A stretch of 60,893 nt of DNA, taken from positions 11,130-72,022 of the forward strand of contig DEGR01000040.1 of assembly GCA_002351535.1 (NCBI GenBank), in the 5' to 3' direction. This document shows positions 10,046 to 19,069 of the stretch, one piece after another. The notes below the pieces were generated by a model. The model was not told the origin of the DNA, searched no databases, and was given only the letters and a program-made list of their open reading frames with translations. Position numbers and translations under genes: made by a program. How positions within the stretch are numbered: the first letter of the stretch is position 1; each line of letters opens with the position of its first letter. This DNA is from Lachnospira sp. UBA2821 (lineage in GTDB: Bacteria > Bacillota > Clostridia > Lachnospirales > Lachnospiraceae).

Positions 10046-11488
10046 ATGAATCCAATTCATAATCAGCAGGAACTTGATGATTCTCTACATGAGGAATGTG
10101 GTGTATTCGGAATATATGATTTTGATGGAAATGATGTGGCATCAACTATATATTACGGATTGTTTGCACTTCAGCACAGAGGACAGGAAAGTTGTGGTAT
10201 TGCGGTAAGTGATACAGATGGACCTAAAGGACAGGTTGTTTCCTATAAAGGAATGGGACTTGTAAATGAGGTGTTTACACCTGAAGAGTTATCAAAATTA
10301 AAAGGAAATATTGGAATAGGTCATACTAGATACTCTACTGCGGGAAGCAGCACAAGAGAAAATGCACAGCCACTCGTTCTTAATTATGTAAAAGGAACAC
10401 TTGGACTTGCACATAACGGTAATCTTATAAATGCACTGGAGCTTAGAAAAGAACTTGAATATACCGGTGCTATTTTCCAGACAACAATAGATTCAGAAGT
10501 TATAGCATATCATATAGCAAGAGAAAGAATTAATTCTGTTTCAGTCGAAGAAGCGGTTAATAAGGCTGTAAGAAAAATAAAAGGAGCTTTTTCACTTATT
10601 GTAATGAGTCCGAGAAAGCTTATCGGTGCAAGAGACCCATATGGTTTCAAGCCGCTTTGTATAGGAAAAAGAGACAACGCCTATATTCTTGCATCTGAGA
10701 CATGCGCGCTTGATACGATAGGCGCAGAGTTTGTAAGAGATGTACTTCCCGGAGAAATTGTGACAATTAACGAAGAAGGAATACAGTCTGATACAAGTCT
10801 TTGTCTTCCTAAAGAACAGGAAGCAAGATGTATATTTGAATATATTTATTTTGCAAGACCTGACAGCATAATAGATGGAGTGTCTGTATATGCATCAAGA
10901 ATACAGGCAGGAAGATTCCTTGCCATTGATTCGCCGGTTGAGGCGGATATAGTCGTTGGAGTTCCGGAGTCGGGTAATGCAGCAGCATTGGGATATTCAT
11001 TACAGTCAGGAATTCCATATGGAACAGCATTTGTGAAGAACAGTTATGTAGGAAGAACATTTATTAAGCCAAAGCAGAGTAACAGAGAGTCAAGCGTAAG
11101 GGTTAAATTAAATGTATTAAAAGAGGCTGTTAAAGGTAAGAGAGTTATTATGATTGATGACTCTATTGTTAGAGGAACAACGAGTGACAGAATAGTAGAA
11201 ATGTTAAAAGAGGCAGGGGCTACAGAGGTTCATGTAAGAATCAGTTCACCACCATTTATAAGTGAATGCTATTTTGGAACAGATGTTCCAAGTAAAGAGC
11301 AGCTTATAGCTTATAACAGAACAATAGAGGATATCAGAAAAGTTATTGGAGCTGATACACTCGGCTATCTTAAGATAGAGAGATTAGAGGAGATGTCAGA
11401 GGGACTTCCAATCTGTAAAGGATGCTTTACAGGCAATTATCCTATGGAACCGCCAAAGGATGATATAAGAGGAAACTATGATAAATAA
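10046..11488 (+). CDS. purF: Amidophosphoribosyltransferase
   Basis: First committed step of purine synthesis: PRPP and glutamine give phosphoribosylamine. Class-II glutamine amidotransferase domain with the nucleophile in EECGVFG (Cys18), so a 17-residue propeptide is expected to be removed. The phosphoribosyltransferase domain carries the PRPP loop VIMIDDSIVRGTTS near residue 367. Cysteines in ARCIFEY, SECYFG and CKGC match the four ligands of the [4Fe-4S] cluster of the Bacillus-type enzyme. Length (480) is normal. AAAGGAG precedes the ATG. It is first of three purine genes with gaps of 43 and 23 bp, an apparent operon. Confidence 0.96.
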   Translation: MNPIHNQQELDDSLHEECGVFGIYDFDGNDVASTIYYGLFALQHRGQESCGIAVSDTDGPKGQVVSYKGMGLVNEVFTPEELSKLKGNIGIGHTRYSTAGSSTRENAQPLVLNYVKGTLGLAHNGNLINALELRKELEYTGAIFQTTIDSEVIAYHIARERINSVSVEEAVNKAVRKIKGAFSLIVMSPRKLIGARDPYGFKPLCIGKRDNAYILASETCALDTIGAEFVRDVLPGEIVTINEEGIQSDTSLCLPKEQEARCIFEYIYFARPDSIIDGVSVYASRIQAGRFLAIDSPVEADIVVGVPESGNAAALGYSLQSGIPYGTAFVKNSYVGRTFIKPKQSNRESSVRVKLNVLKEAVKGKRVIMIDDSIVRGTTSDRIVEMLKEAGATEVHVRISSPPFISECYFGTDVPSKEQLIAYNRTIEDIRKVIGADTLGYLKIERLEEMSEGLPICKGCFTGNYPMEPPKDDIRGNYDK

Positions 11489-11531
11489 ACGTAACTTTAT
11501 GGATTATGCAGTGATGAAATGAGAGGAAATT

Positions 11532-12962
11532 ATGACAGACAGATATCAAAGCCCATTATCGGAGAGATACGCAAGTAAAGAAATGCAGTATATCTTTTCA
11601 CCTGATAAAAAGTTCAGAACATGGAGAAGATTGTGGATTGCCCTTGCAGAAACTGAAAAGGAGCTTGGCCTTAATATAACAGACGAGCAGATAGAGGAAC
11701 TAAAGGCGAATGCGGACAACATTAATTATGATGTTGCAAAAGAGAGAGAAGCACTCGTAAGACATGATGTAATGTCACATGTTTATGCATATGGAGTTCA
11801 GTGTCCAAAGGCGAAGGGAATAATCCATCTTGGTGCTACTTCATGTTATGTTGGTGATAACACAGATATAATTATTATGACAGAGGGACTTAAGCTTGTC
11901 AGAAAAAAAATTATAAATGTTATCAATGAACTTGCGAAGTTCTCTGACAGGTATAAAGCACAGCCTACACTTGCTTTTACACATTTCCAGCCTGCACAGC
12001 CTACAACAGTCGGCAAAAGAGCGACACTCTGGACACAGGAGTTATTAATAGATTTAGAAGACCTTAACTACATTATTGATAACATGAAACTTCTCGGTTC
12101 TAAAGGAACTACAGGAACACAGGCAAGCTTCCTTGAACTGTTCGAGGGAGACCATGAGAAGGCACGTAAAGTAGATAAGATGATAGCACAGAAGATGGGA
12201 TTTAAAGCATGTCAGCCTGTATCCGGACAGACATACTCAAGAAAAGTTGATACAAGAGTATTAAATGTTCTTGCAGGAATAGCAGCAAGTGCACATAAAT
12301 TCTCTAATGACATAAGACTTTTACAGCATCTTAAAGAAGTAGAAGAGCCATTTGAGAAGAATCAGATTGGTTCATCTGCAATGGCATATAAGAGAAATCC
12401 AATGAGAAGTGAGCGTATAGCATCACTTGCCAATTATGTTATGGTGGATGCTCTTAATCCTGCAATTACATCAGCAACACAGTGGTTTGAGAGAACTCTG
12501 GATGATTCGGCTAACAAGAGAATAAGTGTGCCTGAAGCATTTCTTGCAATTGATGGAATACTTGACCTTTATCTCAATGTAGTTGACGGACTTGTTGTTT
12601 ATCCTAAAGTTATTGAGAAACATATGATGGCAGAGCTTCCATTTATGGCAACAGAGAACATTATGATGGATGCCGTTAAAGCCGGTGGTGACAGACAGGA
12701 GCTTCATGAGAAGATTCGTCAGCTTTCTATGGAAGCCGGGAAGAATGTCAAGCAGGAAGGTAAGGACAACAATCTGTTAGAACTTATTGCAGCAGAGCCT
12801 TCATTTAACATGACATTAGATGAACTCAAGAAGTCAATGGACCCAATAAAATATGTTGGACGTTCAAAAGAACAGGTAGAGGAATTCTTAAACGAAGTTG
12901 TTAATCCTATTCTTGAAGAAAATAAAGACATTCTTGGAATGACAGCTGAGATTAATGTATAA
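11532..12962 (+). CDS. purB: Adenylosuccinate lyase
   Basis: Cleaves SAICAR to AICAR and adenylosuccinate to AMP, so it acts twice in purine synthesis. The fumarase/aspartase superfamily signature is visible as SSAMAYKRNPMRSE (about residues 280-293), with the upstream GATSCYVGDN and TFQPAQ-type histidine region (HFQPAQPTT). Length 476 fits the larger clade of PurB. GAGAGGAAATT precedes the ATG, and it lies 43 bp after purF and 23 bp before purA. This grouping puts both steps of the AMP branch together. Confidence 0.95.
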   Translation: MTDRYQSPLSERYASKEMQYIFSPDKKFRTWRRLWIALAETEKELGLNITDEQIEELKANADNINYDVAKEREALVRHDVMSHVYAYGVQCPKAKGIIHLGATSCYVGDNTDIIIMTEGLKLVRKKIINVINELAKFSDRYKAQPTLAFTHFQPAQPTTVGKRATLWTQELLIDLEDLNYIIDNMKLLGSKGTTGTQASFLELFEGDHEKARKVDKMIAQKMGFKACQPVSGQTYSRKVDTRVLNVLAGIAASAHKFSNDIRLLQHLKEVEEPFEKNQIGSSAMAYKRNPMRSERIASLANYVMVDALNPAITSATQWFERTLDDSANKRISVPEAFLAIDGILDLYLNVVDGLVVYPKVIEKHMMAELPFMATENIMMDAVKAGGDRQELHEKIRQLSMEAGKNVKQEGKDNNLLELIAAEPSFNMTLDELKKSMDPIKYVGRSKEQVEEFLNEVVNPILEENKDILGMTAEINV

Positions 12963-12985
12963 GGATAAAAAGGAGGATTACGTTC

Positions 12986-14269
12986 ATGGTAAGAGCAATA
13001 GTTGGAGCCTGCTGGGGCGACGAAGGAAAAGGTAAGATTACAGACATGCTAGGAGAGACATCCGACATTATCGTAAGATTTCAGGGTGGTTCTAATGCAG
13101 GTCATACAATTATAAATGATTATGGTAAGTTTGCACTCCATTTACTTCCATCAGGAGTATTTTATAATCATACAACATCTATTATAGGAAATGGTGTTGC
13201 ACTTAATATTCCATATCTTGTAAAAGAGGTAAATGATATAGTAAGCAAGGGTGTACCAAAGCCAAAGATTCTTGTATCAAACAGAGCACAGATTCTTATG
13301 CCTTATCATATTTTATTTGATGAGTATGAGGAAGAGAGACTGGGTAAGAAGTCATTTGGTTCGACAAAGTCAGGAATTGCACCTTTCTATTCAGATAAAT
13401 ATGCAAAGATTGGTTTTCAGGTATCAGAGCTTTTTGATGATGATGTGTTAAAAGAAAAGGTTGAGAGAATATGTGAGATGAAGAATGTGCTTCTTGAGCA
13501 TATGTATCATAAACCAAAGATTGACCCACAGGAATTACTTGCAACACTTAGAGAGTACAGAGATATGGTAGAACCATACGCATGTGATACATCAGCATTT
13601 TTACATCAGGCAATCAAAGAAGGAAAGAACATTCTTCTTGAGGGACAGTTAGGTTCACTTAAAGACCCTGATTTTGGTATTTATCCAATGGTTACATCTT
13701 CATCAACACTTGCAGCATACGGTGCAATCGGTGCAGGTATTCCACCATATGAGATTAAAGAGATAATAACAGTTGTAAAAGCTTACTCAAGTGCTGTAGG
13801 AGCGGGAGAATTTGTAAGTGAGATATTCGGAGACGAAGCAGATGAACTCAGAAGACGCGGTGGTGACGGCGGTGAGTTCGGGGCAACAACAGGACGTCCA
13901 AGAAGAATGGGATGGTTTGACTGTGTTGCATCAAGATATGGATGTAAGATTCAGGGAGCCACACAGGTAGCACTTACAGTTCTTGATGTACTCGGTTATC
14001 TTGATGAAATACCTGTATGTGTAGGATATGAAATTAATGGAAAAGTAAGAAAAGACTTCCCAACAACAGTAGAACTTGCAAAGGCTAAACCGGTATATGA
14101 AGTACTTCCGGGATGGAAATCAGAGATAAGAGGAATTAAGAAGTATGAGGACCTTCCTGAAAACTGTAGAAAATATATTGAGTTCATTGAGAAAGAACTT
14201 GAAGTTCCGGTTACAATGGTTTCAAACGGACCGGAAAGACATGAGATAATATATAGAAATAATAAATAA
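12986..14269 (+). CDS. purA: Adenylosuccinate synthetase
   Basis: GTP-dependent condensation of IMP with aspartate, the first step to AMP. Hallmarks: GDEGKGK near residue 10, GHT at about 42-44, the QLGSLKDPDFGIYPMVTSS block, and the C-terminal TTGRPRRMGWFD region. 427 residues is full length. Strong site AAAAGGAGG ahead of the ATG. Last gene of the purine operon, ended by a bidirectional terminator. Confidence 0.96.
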   Translation: MVRAIVGACWGDEGKGKITDMLGETSDIIVRFQGGSNAGHTIINDYGKFALHLLPSGVFYNHTTSIIGNGVALNIPYLVKEVNDIVSKGVPKPKILVSNRAQILMPYHILFDEYEEERLGKKSFGSTKSGIAPFYSDKYAKIGFQVSELFDDDVLKEKVERICEMKNVLLEHMYHKPKIDPQELLATLREYRDMVEPYACDTSAFLHQAIKEGKNILLEGQLGSLKDPDFGIYPMVTSSSTLAAYGAIGAGIPPYEIKEIITVVKAYSSAVGAGEFVSEIFGDEADELRRRGGDGGEFGATTGRPRRMGWFDCVASRYGCKIQGATQVALTVLDVLGYLDEIPVCVGYEINGKVRKDFPTTVELAKAKPVYEVLPGWKSEIRGIKKYEDLPENCRKYIEFIEKELEVPVTMVSNGPERHEIIYRNNK

Positions 14270-14280
14270 AATAATAAAAT

Positions 14281-14346
14281 AATAAGCTGCCGCTTTAACG
14301 AATGATTAATCAGAATATAATCAAATCGTTGAGGCGACAGCTTATT
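14281..14346. terminator. Bidirectional terminator between purA and the small membrane gene
   Basis: Arms AATAAGCTG/CAGCTTATT extended inward by CGCTTTAACGA/TCGTTGAGGCG (with G-U pairs). T-rich on the plus side and A-rich on the left, so it can serve both convergent units. Confidence 0.75.
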
Positions 14347-14550
14347 TTATTTACTTAAATTATTAATAAGCTTTGCAATAAACAGAATTACATATATCAT
14401 GATAGGAACGATTATAGTACTTATAATAGCTGCATTAAACATATGGGTTCCATTCTTTCCTCCGAAGAAAGCTAGAACAAATGCGGCTATATATATTCCA
14501 AGCAGAATGATGATTCCTGCTATCGCAAGGATACGTTTTACATTTTTCAT
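14347..14550 (-). CDS. Small two-helix membrane protein
   Basis: 67 residues, not recognised. Two hydrophobic segments (about 7-29 and 40-62) are separated by a short loop FGGKNGTHMF. The minus strand has GGAG four bases before the ATG, and the gene begins 13 bp after the CoA-transferase stop, so it is probably co-transcribed. It looks like a real small membrane protein rather than a chance frame, but no function can be assigned. Confidence 0.6.
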   Translation of the reverse strand: MKNVKRILAIAGIIILLGIYIAAFVLAFFGGKNGTHMFNAAIISTIIVPIMIYVILFIAKLINNLSK

Positions 14551-14563
14551 ATGTTACTCCGTA

Positions 14564-15907
14564 TTATATCTTGTTACTTCTCTTCCAGATATGCATCTTC
14601 TCAGCATCTTTAATAAGTTCATCCCTGAACTGAGGATGCGCAACTGAGATAATAGCCTCACATTTCTGCCATGTTGAGAGTCCCTTAAGATTAACTTTAC
14701 CATATTCTGTTACGAGATAGTGGATGTTAGCTCTTGTATCGGTAACAATTGAACCCGGGTCAAGCGTAGGAAGAATACGTGACTTTAATTCGCCTGTCTT
14801 TGTAGTAAATGTAGAAGAACAGCAGATGAAACTCTTTCCGCCCTTTGACAAATATGCACCAAGTACGAAATCGAGCTGACCGCCTGCACCACTGATATTT
14901 TTAATTCCTGCAGATTCAGCATTAACCTGTCCGAAAAGGTCGAGGTTAACAGCATTGTTGATTGACATAAAGTTATCAAGAGCTGAGATGCTTCTTATGT
15001 CGTTAGTATAATCAACCGGAGCACTCATACATTCAGGATTGTTGTCAAGGTAGTCATAAAGCTTTTTAGTACCTGCACCAAATGCATATGTCTGACGGCC
15101 CTTATCTATATTTTTCCTGAGACCTGTAATCTTACCGGCTTTAGCAATATCAACAAAAGCATCAACGTACATTTCAGTGTGTACACCGAGGTCCTTAAGG
15201 TCAGATTCTGCAATAAGTGAACCAACAGCATTAGGCATACCACCTATACCGAGCTGGAGACATGCACCATCAGGTATTTCTTCAACTATAAGCTTTGCGA
15301 CAGCATGGTCAACATCAGTAGCTGCGGCACCGCCACCCATTTCAGCTATAGAAGGATTATCACCCTTAACAATCATATCAATTTTAGAAATGTGTATACC
15401 CTCTTCAAAACCACCAAGACATCTAGGCATATTTTCATTTACTTCTACGATAATTGTTTTTGCTCTTTCACATACAGCACTAAGATGTGATGCTGAAGGA
15501 CCGAAGTTAAAGTATCCATGGTCATCCATAGGCGCTACCTGGAAAATAGCAACATCAGGCGGGGTCTGCGATTCTCTGTAATATCTTGGGAGTTCAGAGT
15601 ATCTTATAGGAGCATAGAAAGAAAATCCTTCAGCGACAGCTTTTCTTTCTATACCGCCCATATGCCATGAGTTCCATGTAATATGATTGGCAGGACTGTC
15701 TATTTTGAAAATCTCAGGTACCCACATAAGAATACCACCACGGAAATTAACATCTTCAAGGTTTTCTAAACGTCTGGCAATGGCTGCATCAACTGCAACA
15801 GGAGTGTTAACAGCCCAACCGTAATCAACCCAGCTGTGTGAAGTTATTACATTGGCAGCTTCATCAGCACTTACAAGTTTCTGGTTAAATAATTCATTGT
15901 AATCCAT
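14564..15907 (-). CDS. but: Butyryl-CoA:acetate CoA-transferase
   Basis: Transfers CoA from butyryl-CoA to acetate, giving butyrate and acetyl-CoA, the final step in most gut Lachnospiraceae butyrate producers. Family I CoA-transferase / acetyl-CoA hydrolase fold: N-terminal VDYGWAVNTPVAVD, FRGGILMW, then GIGGMPNAVG followed by the likely nucleophile Glu in VHTEMYVD. 447 residues is the usual length. A TGGAGG site precedes the ATG, with its own promoter upstream. A 4-hydroxybutyrate CoA-transferase is the main alternative; the adjacent acetyl-CoA to butyryl-CoA operon favours butyrate. Confidence 0.82.
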   Translation of the reverse strand: MDYNELFNQKLVSADEAANVITSHSWVDYGWAVNTPVAVDAAIARRLENLEDVNFRGGILMWVPEIFKIDSPANHITWNSWHMGGIERKAVAEGFSFYAPIRYSELPRYYRESQTPPDVAIFQVAPMDDHGYFNFGPSASHLSAVCERAKTIIVEVNENMPRCLGGFEEGIHISKIDMIVKGDNPSIAEMGGGAAATDVDHAVAKLIVEEIPDGACLQLGIGGMPNAVGSLIAESDLKDLGVHTEMYVDAFVDIAKAGKITGLRKNIDKGRQTYAFGAGTKKLYDYLDNNPECMSAPVDYTNDIRSISALDNFMSINNAVNLDLFGQVNAESAGIKNISGAGGQLDFVLGAYLSKGGKSFICCSSTFTTKTGELKSRILPTLDPGSIVTDTRANIHYLVTEYGKVNLKGLSTWQKCEAIISVAHPQFRDELIKDAEKMHIWKRSNKI

Positions 15908-15953
15908 TATGATTCCTCCATATATAAAATTATGTTAATAACATCTGTGAAAC

Positions 15954-15982
15954 ATTTTAACATCATAAAATAATGAGGTCAA
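15954..15982 (-). promoter_or_regulatory. but promoter
   Basis: Minus strand: TTGACC (15982-15977), 17-bp spacer, TAAAAT (15959-15954), about 47 bp before the start codon. Confidence 0.6.
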
Positions 15983-15983
15983 G

Positions 15984-16127
15984 TTGTACAAAGGAATAAA
16001 GTATTTACAAAAATTGGCTTATTTGGCAAATGAATATAATGGTGATGAAGTGGAATACATAAACGTATATATGACAGAAAAAGGAAAAACTGTATTAATT
16101 ACGAAGGTTAATGATTTTGCGTATTAA
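15984..16127 (+). CDS. Possible 47-residue small protein
   Basis: TTG-start frame with GAGG five bases upstream. The product is Tyr-, Lys- and Val-rich with a coding look (ends LITKVNDFAY) and is followed by a terminator at 16190. The ribosome site overlaps the -35 box of the divergent but promoter, which weakens the case; it may be a gene remnant. The rest of the 15908-16378 gap holds only promoters and the terminator. Confidence 0.3.
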   Translation: MYKGIKYLQKLAYLANEYNGDEVEYINVYMTEKGKTVLITKVNDFAY

Positions 16128-16189
16128 TATCCTATTATATTTATGGGAAGTTTGAGTAAGTGAATAAATGCAAATATACATCTTATAAG

Positions 16190-16231
16190 AAATCTACTTT
16201 TTTCTATTAATGAAAATTGTAGATTTTTTTG
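16190..16231 (+). terminator. Terminator upstream of coaD
   Basis: AAATCTAC/GTAGATTT stem with seven T after it. Confidence 0.6.
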
Positions 16232-16287
16232 TTTTTGCATGGCTCAGTACTGCTACAAAAAAAAGAATAAAAAAGATTGATAAATAT

Positions 16288-16316
16288 TTGACGATTTCAA
16301 TTATAAATGGTATTAT
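16288..16316 (+). promoter_or_regulatory. coaD promoter
   Basis: TTGACG, 17-bp spacer, TATTAT. Confidence 0.6.
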
Positions 16317-16378
16317 AGTGAGGTAGTGTTATATGAAATTCTTATTGTGTGTCTTTAAGACATAGAAATGAGGTGACT

Positions 16379-16855
16379 ATGACCAGAGCAATATATCCGG
16401 GTAGTTTTGATCCCGTCACGTTTGGTCATCTGGATGTTATTAAGAGAGCATCTAAAGTGGTTGATGAACTCATAATCGGGGTTCTGATTAATGAGAATAA
16501 GAGACCGACATTTACAATGGAAGAAAGAGTGCAGATGATAGAAGAGGCAGTTAAAGATTTGCCAAATGTATCTGTAAAGACCTTCGAGGGACTTACGGTA
16601 GAATTTGCACGACAGAGTGAAGCAAATGTGATAATCAGAGGACTCAGAGCAGTAACGGATTTTGAGAGCGAGATGCAGATTGCCCAGACTAATCACAGTA
16701 TTGAGCCTGAGGTTGACACGATGTTTTTTACAACAAGTCTTGAATATGCATTTCTTAGTTCCACAATAGTAAAAGAAGTTGCACATTTTGGAGGCGATGT
16801 ATCAAGTTTTGTTCCTGCAAATGTAGCTCAGAAGCTCAAAGAGAAATTATCGTAA
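16379..16855 (+). CDS. coaD: Phosphopantetheine adenylyltransferase
   Basis: Adenylates 4'-phosphopantetheine to dephospho-CoA, the penultimate step of CoA synthesis. N-terminal AIYPGSFDPVTFGHLDV contains the nucleotidyltransferase TxGH-type motif (TFGH). The central RGLRAVTDFESE and the C-terminal SSTIVKE motifs are typical CoaD. I start at 16379, where GAGGTG sits just upstream, not at the in-frame ATG 30 bp earlier, which would add an unusual tail; this gives 158 residues, the usual size. The usual neighbour rsmD is absent; a CoA-linked operon follows. Confidence 0.93.
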   Translation: MTRAIYPGSFDPVTFGHLDVIKRASKVVDELIIGVLINENKRPTFTMEERVQMIEEAVKDLPNVSVKTFEGLTVEFARQSEANVIIRGLRAVTDFESEMQIAQTNHSIEPEVDTMFFTTSLEYAFLSSTIVKEVAHFGGDVSSFVPANVAQKLKEKLS

Positions 16856-16944
16856 CATACATAACCTGTATGTAGTAGTGTAATTGGTATGTAAGCTATT
16901 TTAAATAGCATCACATAACATTTTAATGAAGGAGGATTTTTTAA

Positions 16945-18138
16945 ATGTCAAAAAAAGTAGTTTTAGCAGGCGCTTGTCGTACAGCAATCGGTAAAATGGG
17001 TGGAGGATTAAGCAAGACTCCAGCTCCAGAACTTGGTTCTATAGTTATTAAGGAAGCTTTAAAGAGAGCAGGAGTTCCGGCTGACCAGGTAGACCATGTA
17101 TACATGGGATGTGTTATCCAGGCAGGTCTTGGACAGAACGTTGCACGTCAGGCTTCAATTAAAGCTGGTTTACCTGTTGAGACACCAGCAGTTACAGTTA
17201 ATGTAGTATGTGGTTCAGGTCTTAACTGTGTAAACATGGCAGCTCAGATGATTCAGGCTGGAGATGCTGATATCGTTGTAGCAGGTGGTATGGAAAACAT
17301 GTCAATGGCTCCATATGCAATGATGCAGGGACGTTTCGGTTACAGAATGAACAATGGTAAGTTAATTGATACAATGGTAAATGATGCTTTATGGGATGCA
17401 TTTAACCAGTATCATATGATGATTACAGCTGAGAACGTTGCAGATCAGTGGAATCTTACAAGAGAAGAACTTGATGAGTTCGCAGCTAACAGCCAGCAGA
17501 AATGCGAAGCAGCTATCGCAGCAGGCAAATTCGATGATGAGATTGTACCTGTACAGACAGGTGTTGACAGAAAGACAAAAGAGCCAATTATCTTCAGCAA
17601 AGATGAAGGACCTCGTCCTGGAACAACAGCTGAATCACTTTCAAAATTAAAATGTTGTAGTGGTAAAGAAGGCGGAGTTGTTACAGCAGGTAATGCTTCA
17701 GGAATTAATGATGGTGCAGCAGCAATCGTTGTTATGAGCGAAGAGAAAGCTAAAGAGTTAGGTGTAAAACCTATGGCAACATTTGTTACAGGAGCATTAG
17801 GCGGTGTAGACCCTTCAATCATGGGTGTAGGACCGGTTGCTTCTACTAAGAAAGCTCTTGCAAAAGCAAATCTTACAATTGATGATATGGACCTTATCGA
17901 AGCTAACGAAGCTTTCGCTGCTCAGTCAGTAGCAGTTGGAAAAGACCTCAACTTTGATTTAAGCAAACTTAATGTAAATGGTGGAGCTATTGCATTAGGT
18001 CATCCGGTTGGAGCTTCAGGATGCCGTATCCTTGTTACACTTTTACATGAGATGCAGAAGAGAGACTCTAAGAAAGGTCTTGCAACACTCTGTATCGGTG
18101 GTGGAATGGGTTGTACAACAATCGTTGAGAGAGATTAA
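16945..18138 (+). CDS. thl: Acetyl-CoA acetyltransferase (thiolase)
   Basis: Condenses two acetyl-CoA to acetoacetyl-CoA, entry step of butyrate synthesis. Active-site Cys in VVCGSGLNC (near residue 90), the catalytic His in ALGHPVGASG and second Cys in CIGGGMGCTT are all present. 397 residues. Strong AAGGAGG site. The 89-bp gap to coaD contains two palindromes (TACATA-TATGTA near 16857-16873 and GCTATT-AATAGC near 16894-16908) but no clear terminator. Codon choice (GCT, GGT, CGT) is richer in highly expressed-type codons than in the neighbouring genes. Confidence 0.95.
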   Translation: MSKKVVLAGACRTAIGKMGGGLSKTPAPELGSIVIKEALKRAGVPADQVDHVYMGCVIQAGLGQNVARQASIKAGLPVETPAVTVNVVCGSGLNCVNMAAQMIQAGDADIVVAGGMENMSMAPYAMMQGRFGYRMNNGKLIDTMVNDALWDAFNQYHMMITAENVADQWNLTREELDEFAANSQQKCEAAIAAGKFDDEIVPVQTGVDRKTKEPIIFSKDEGPRPGTTAESLSKLKCCSGKEGGVVTAGNASGINDGAAAIVVMSEEKAKELGVKPMATFVTGALGGVDPSIMGVGPVASTKKALAKANLTIDDMDLIEANEAFAAQSVAVGKDLNFDLSKLNVNGGAIALGHPVGASGCRILVTLLHEMQKRDSKKGLATLCIGGGMGCTTIVERD

Positions 18139-18157
18139 TTACAGTTTCTTATAATTG

Positions 18158-18185
18158 GATAAGCAGGCATGTATGTCTGCTTATC
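18158..18185 (+). other. Intercistronic stem-loop between thl and crt
   Basis: Perfect 9-bp stem GATAAGCAG/CTGCTTATC with a 10-base loop and no T run after it. It is more likely an mRNA-stability or partial attenuation element than a full terminator. Confidence 0.55.
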
Positions 18186-18230
18186 TGTATATACAAGTTT
18201 TAGTAATATAAAACCGAAAGGAGACGAACA

Positions 18231-19022
18231 ATGGAATTCGTAACATATGAAGTTGAAGGAATGGTTGGAATTATTACAATCAACCGTCCAAAGGCATTAA
18301 ATGCATTAAACAGTGCAGTTCTTGACGAACTTAATGAAGCATTTGATGCAGTTGATGTTAACACAATCAGAGCTATCATCCTTACAGGTGCCGGTGAGAA
18401 ATCATTCGTTGCAGGAGCTGATATAGGAGAGATGAGCACACTTACAAAAGCAGAAGGTGAAGCTTTTGGTAAGAAAGGAAATGATGTTTTCCGTAAGATA
18501 GAGACATTCCCAATTCCTGTAATCGCAGCAGTAAACGGATTCGCACTTGGTGGCGGATGTGAGATTTCAATGAGCTGTGATATCAGAATCTGTTCAGAAA
18601 ATGCAGTTTTCGGACAGCCTGAGGTAGGTCTCGGAATTACACCGGGGTTCGGTGGAACACAGAGACTTGCAAGAACAGTCGGTGTTGGAATGGCTAAACA
18701 AATGATTTATACAGCAAGAAATATCAAAGCAGACGAGGCTTTCAGAATCGGTCTTGTAAATGCTGTATATCCACAGGAAGAACTTATGGATGCTGCTAAG
18801 AAGCTTGCTTCTACAATAGCTAAGAATGCACCTATCGCAGTTCGTAACTGTAAGAAGGCTATTAACGATGGCTTACAGGTAGATATGGATAAGGCAATTG
18901 TTATCGAAGAGAAATTATTCGGTGACTGCTTTGAGACAGAAGACCAGAAAGCTGGAATGGGTAACTTCCTTGAGAAAGATAAAGAGAAGAAACTTAAAGT
19001 AGTACCTTTCCAGAATAAATAG
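18231..19022 (+). CDS. crt: 3-Hydroxybutyryl-CoA dehydratase (crotonase)
   Basis: Dehydrates 3-hydroxybutyryl-CoA to crotonyl-CoA. Enoyl-CoA hydratase fold: oxyanion-hole segment AGADIGEM, FALGGGCEISMSCD with the first catalytic Glu, and FGQPEVGLGITPGFGGTQRL with the second. 263 residues is usual. AAAGGAGA precedes the ATG. It lies 92 bp after thl and 47 bp before hbd. Confidence 0.94.
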   Translation: MEFVTYEVEGMVGIITINRPKALNALNSAVLDELNEAFDAVDVNTIRAIILTGAGEKSFVAGADIGEMSTLTKAEGEAFGKKGNDVFRKIETFPIPVIAAVNGFALGGGCEISMSCDIRICSENAVFGQPEVGLGITPGFGGTQRLARTVGVGMAKQMIYTARNIKADEAFRIGLVNAVYPQEELMDAAKKLASTIAKNAPIAVRNCKKAINDGLQVDMDKAIVIEEKLFGDCFETEDQKAGMGNFLEKDKEKKLKVVPFQNK

Positions 19023-19069
19023 TTAGTTAATAATTTTATCAATAAAATATTTTTTATAGGAGGAACAAC

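Noticed and set aside
15177..15581. Plus-strand 134-codon frame inside but
   Set aside because: Antisense to a conserved enzyme, no ribosome site.
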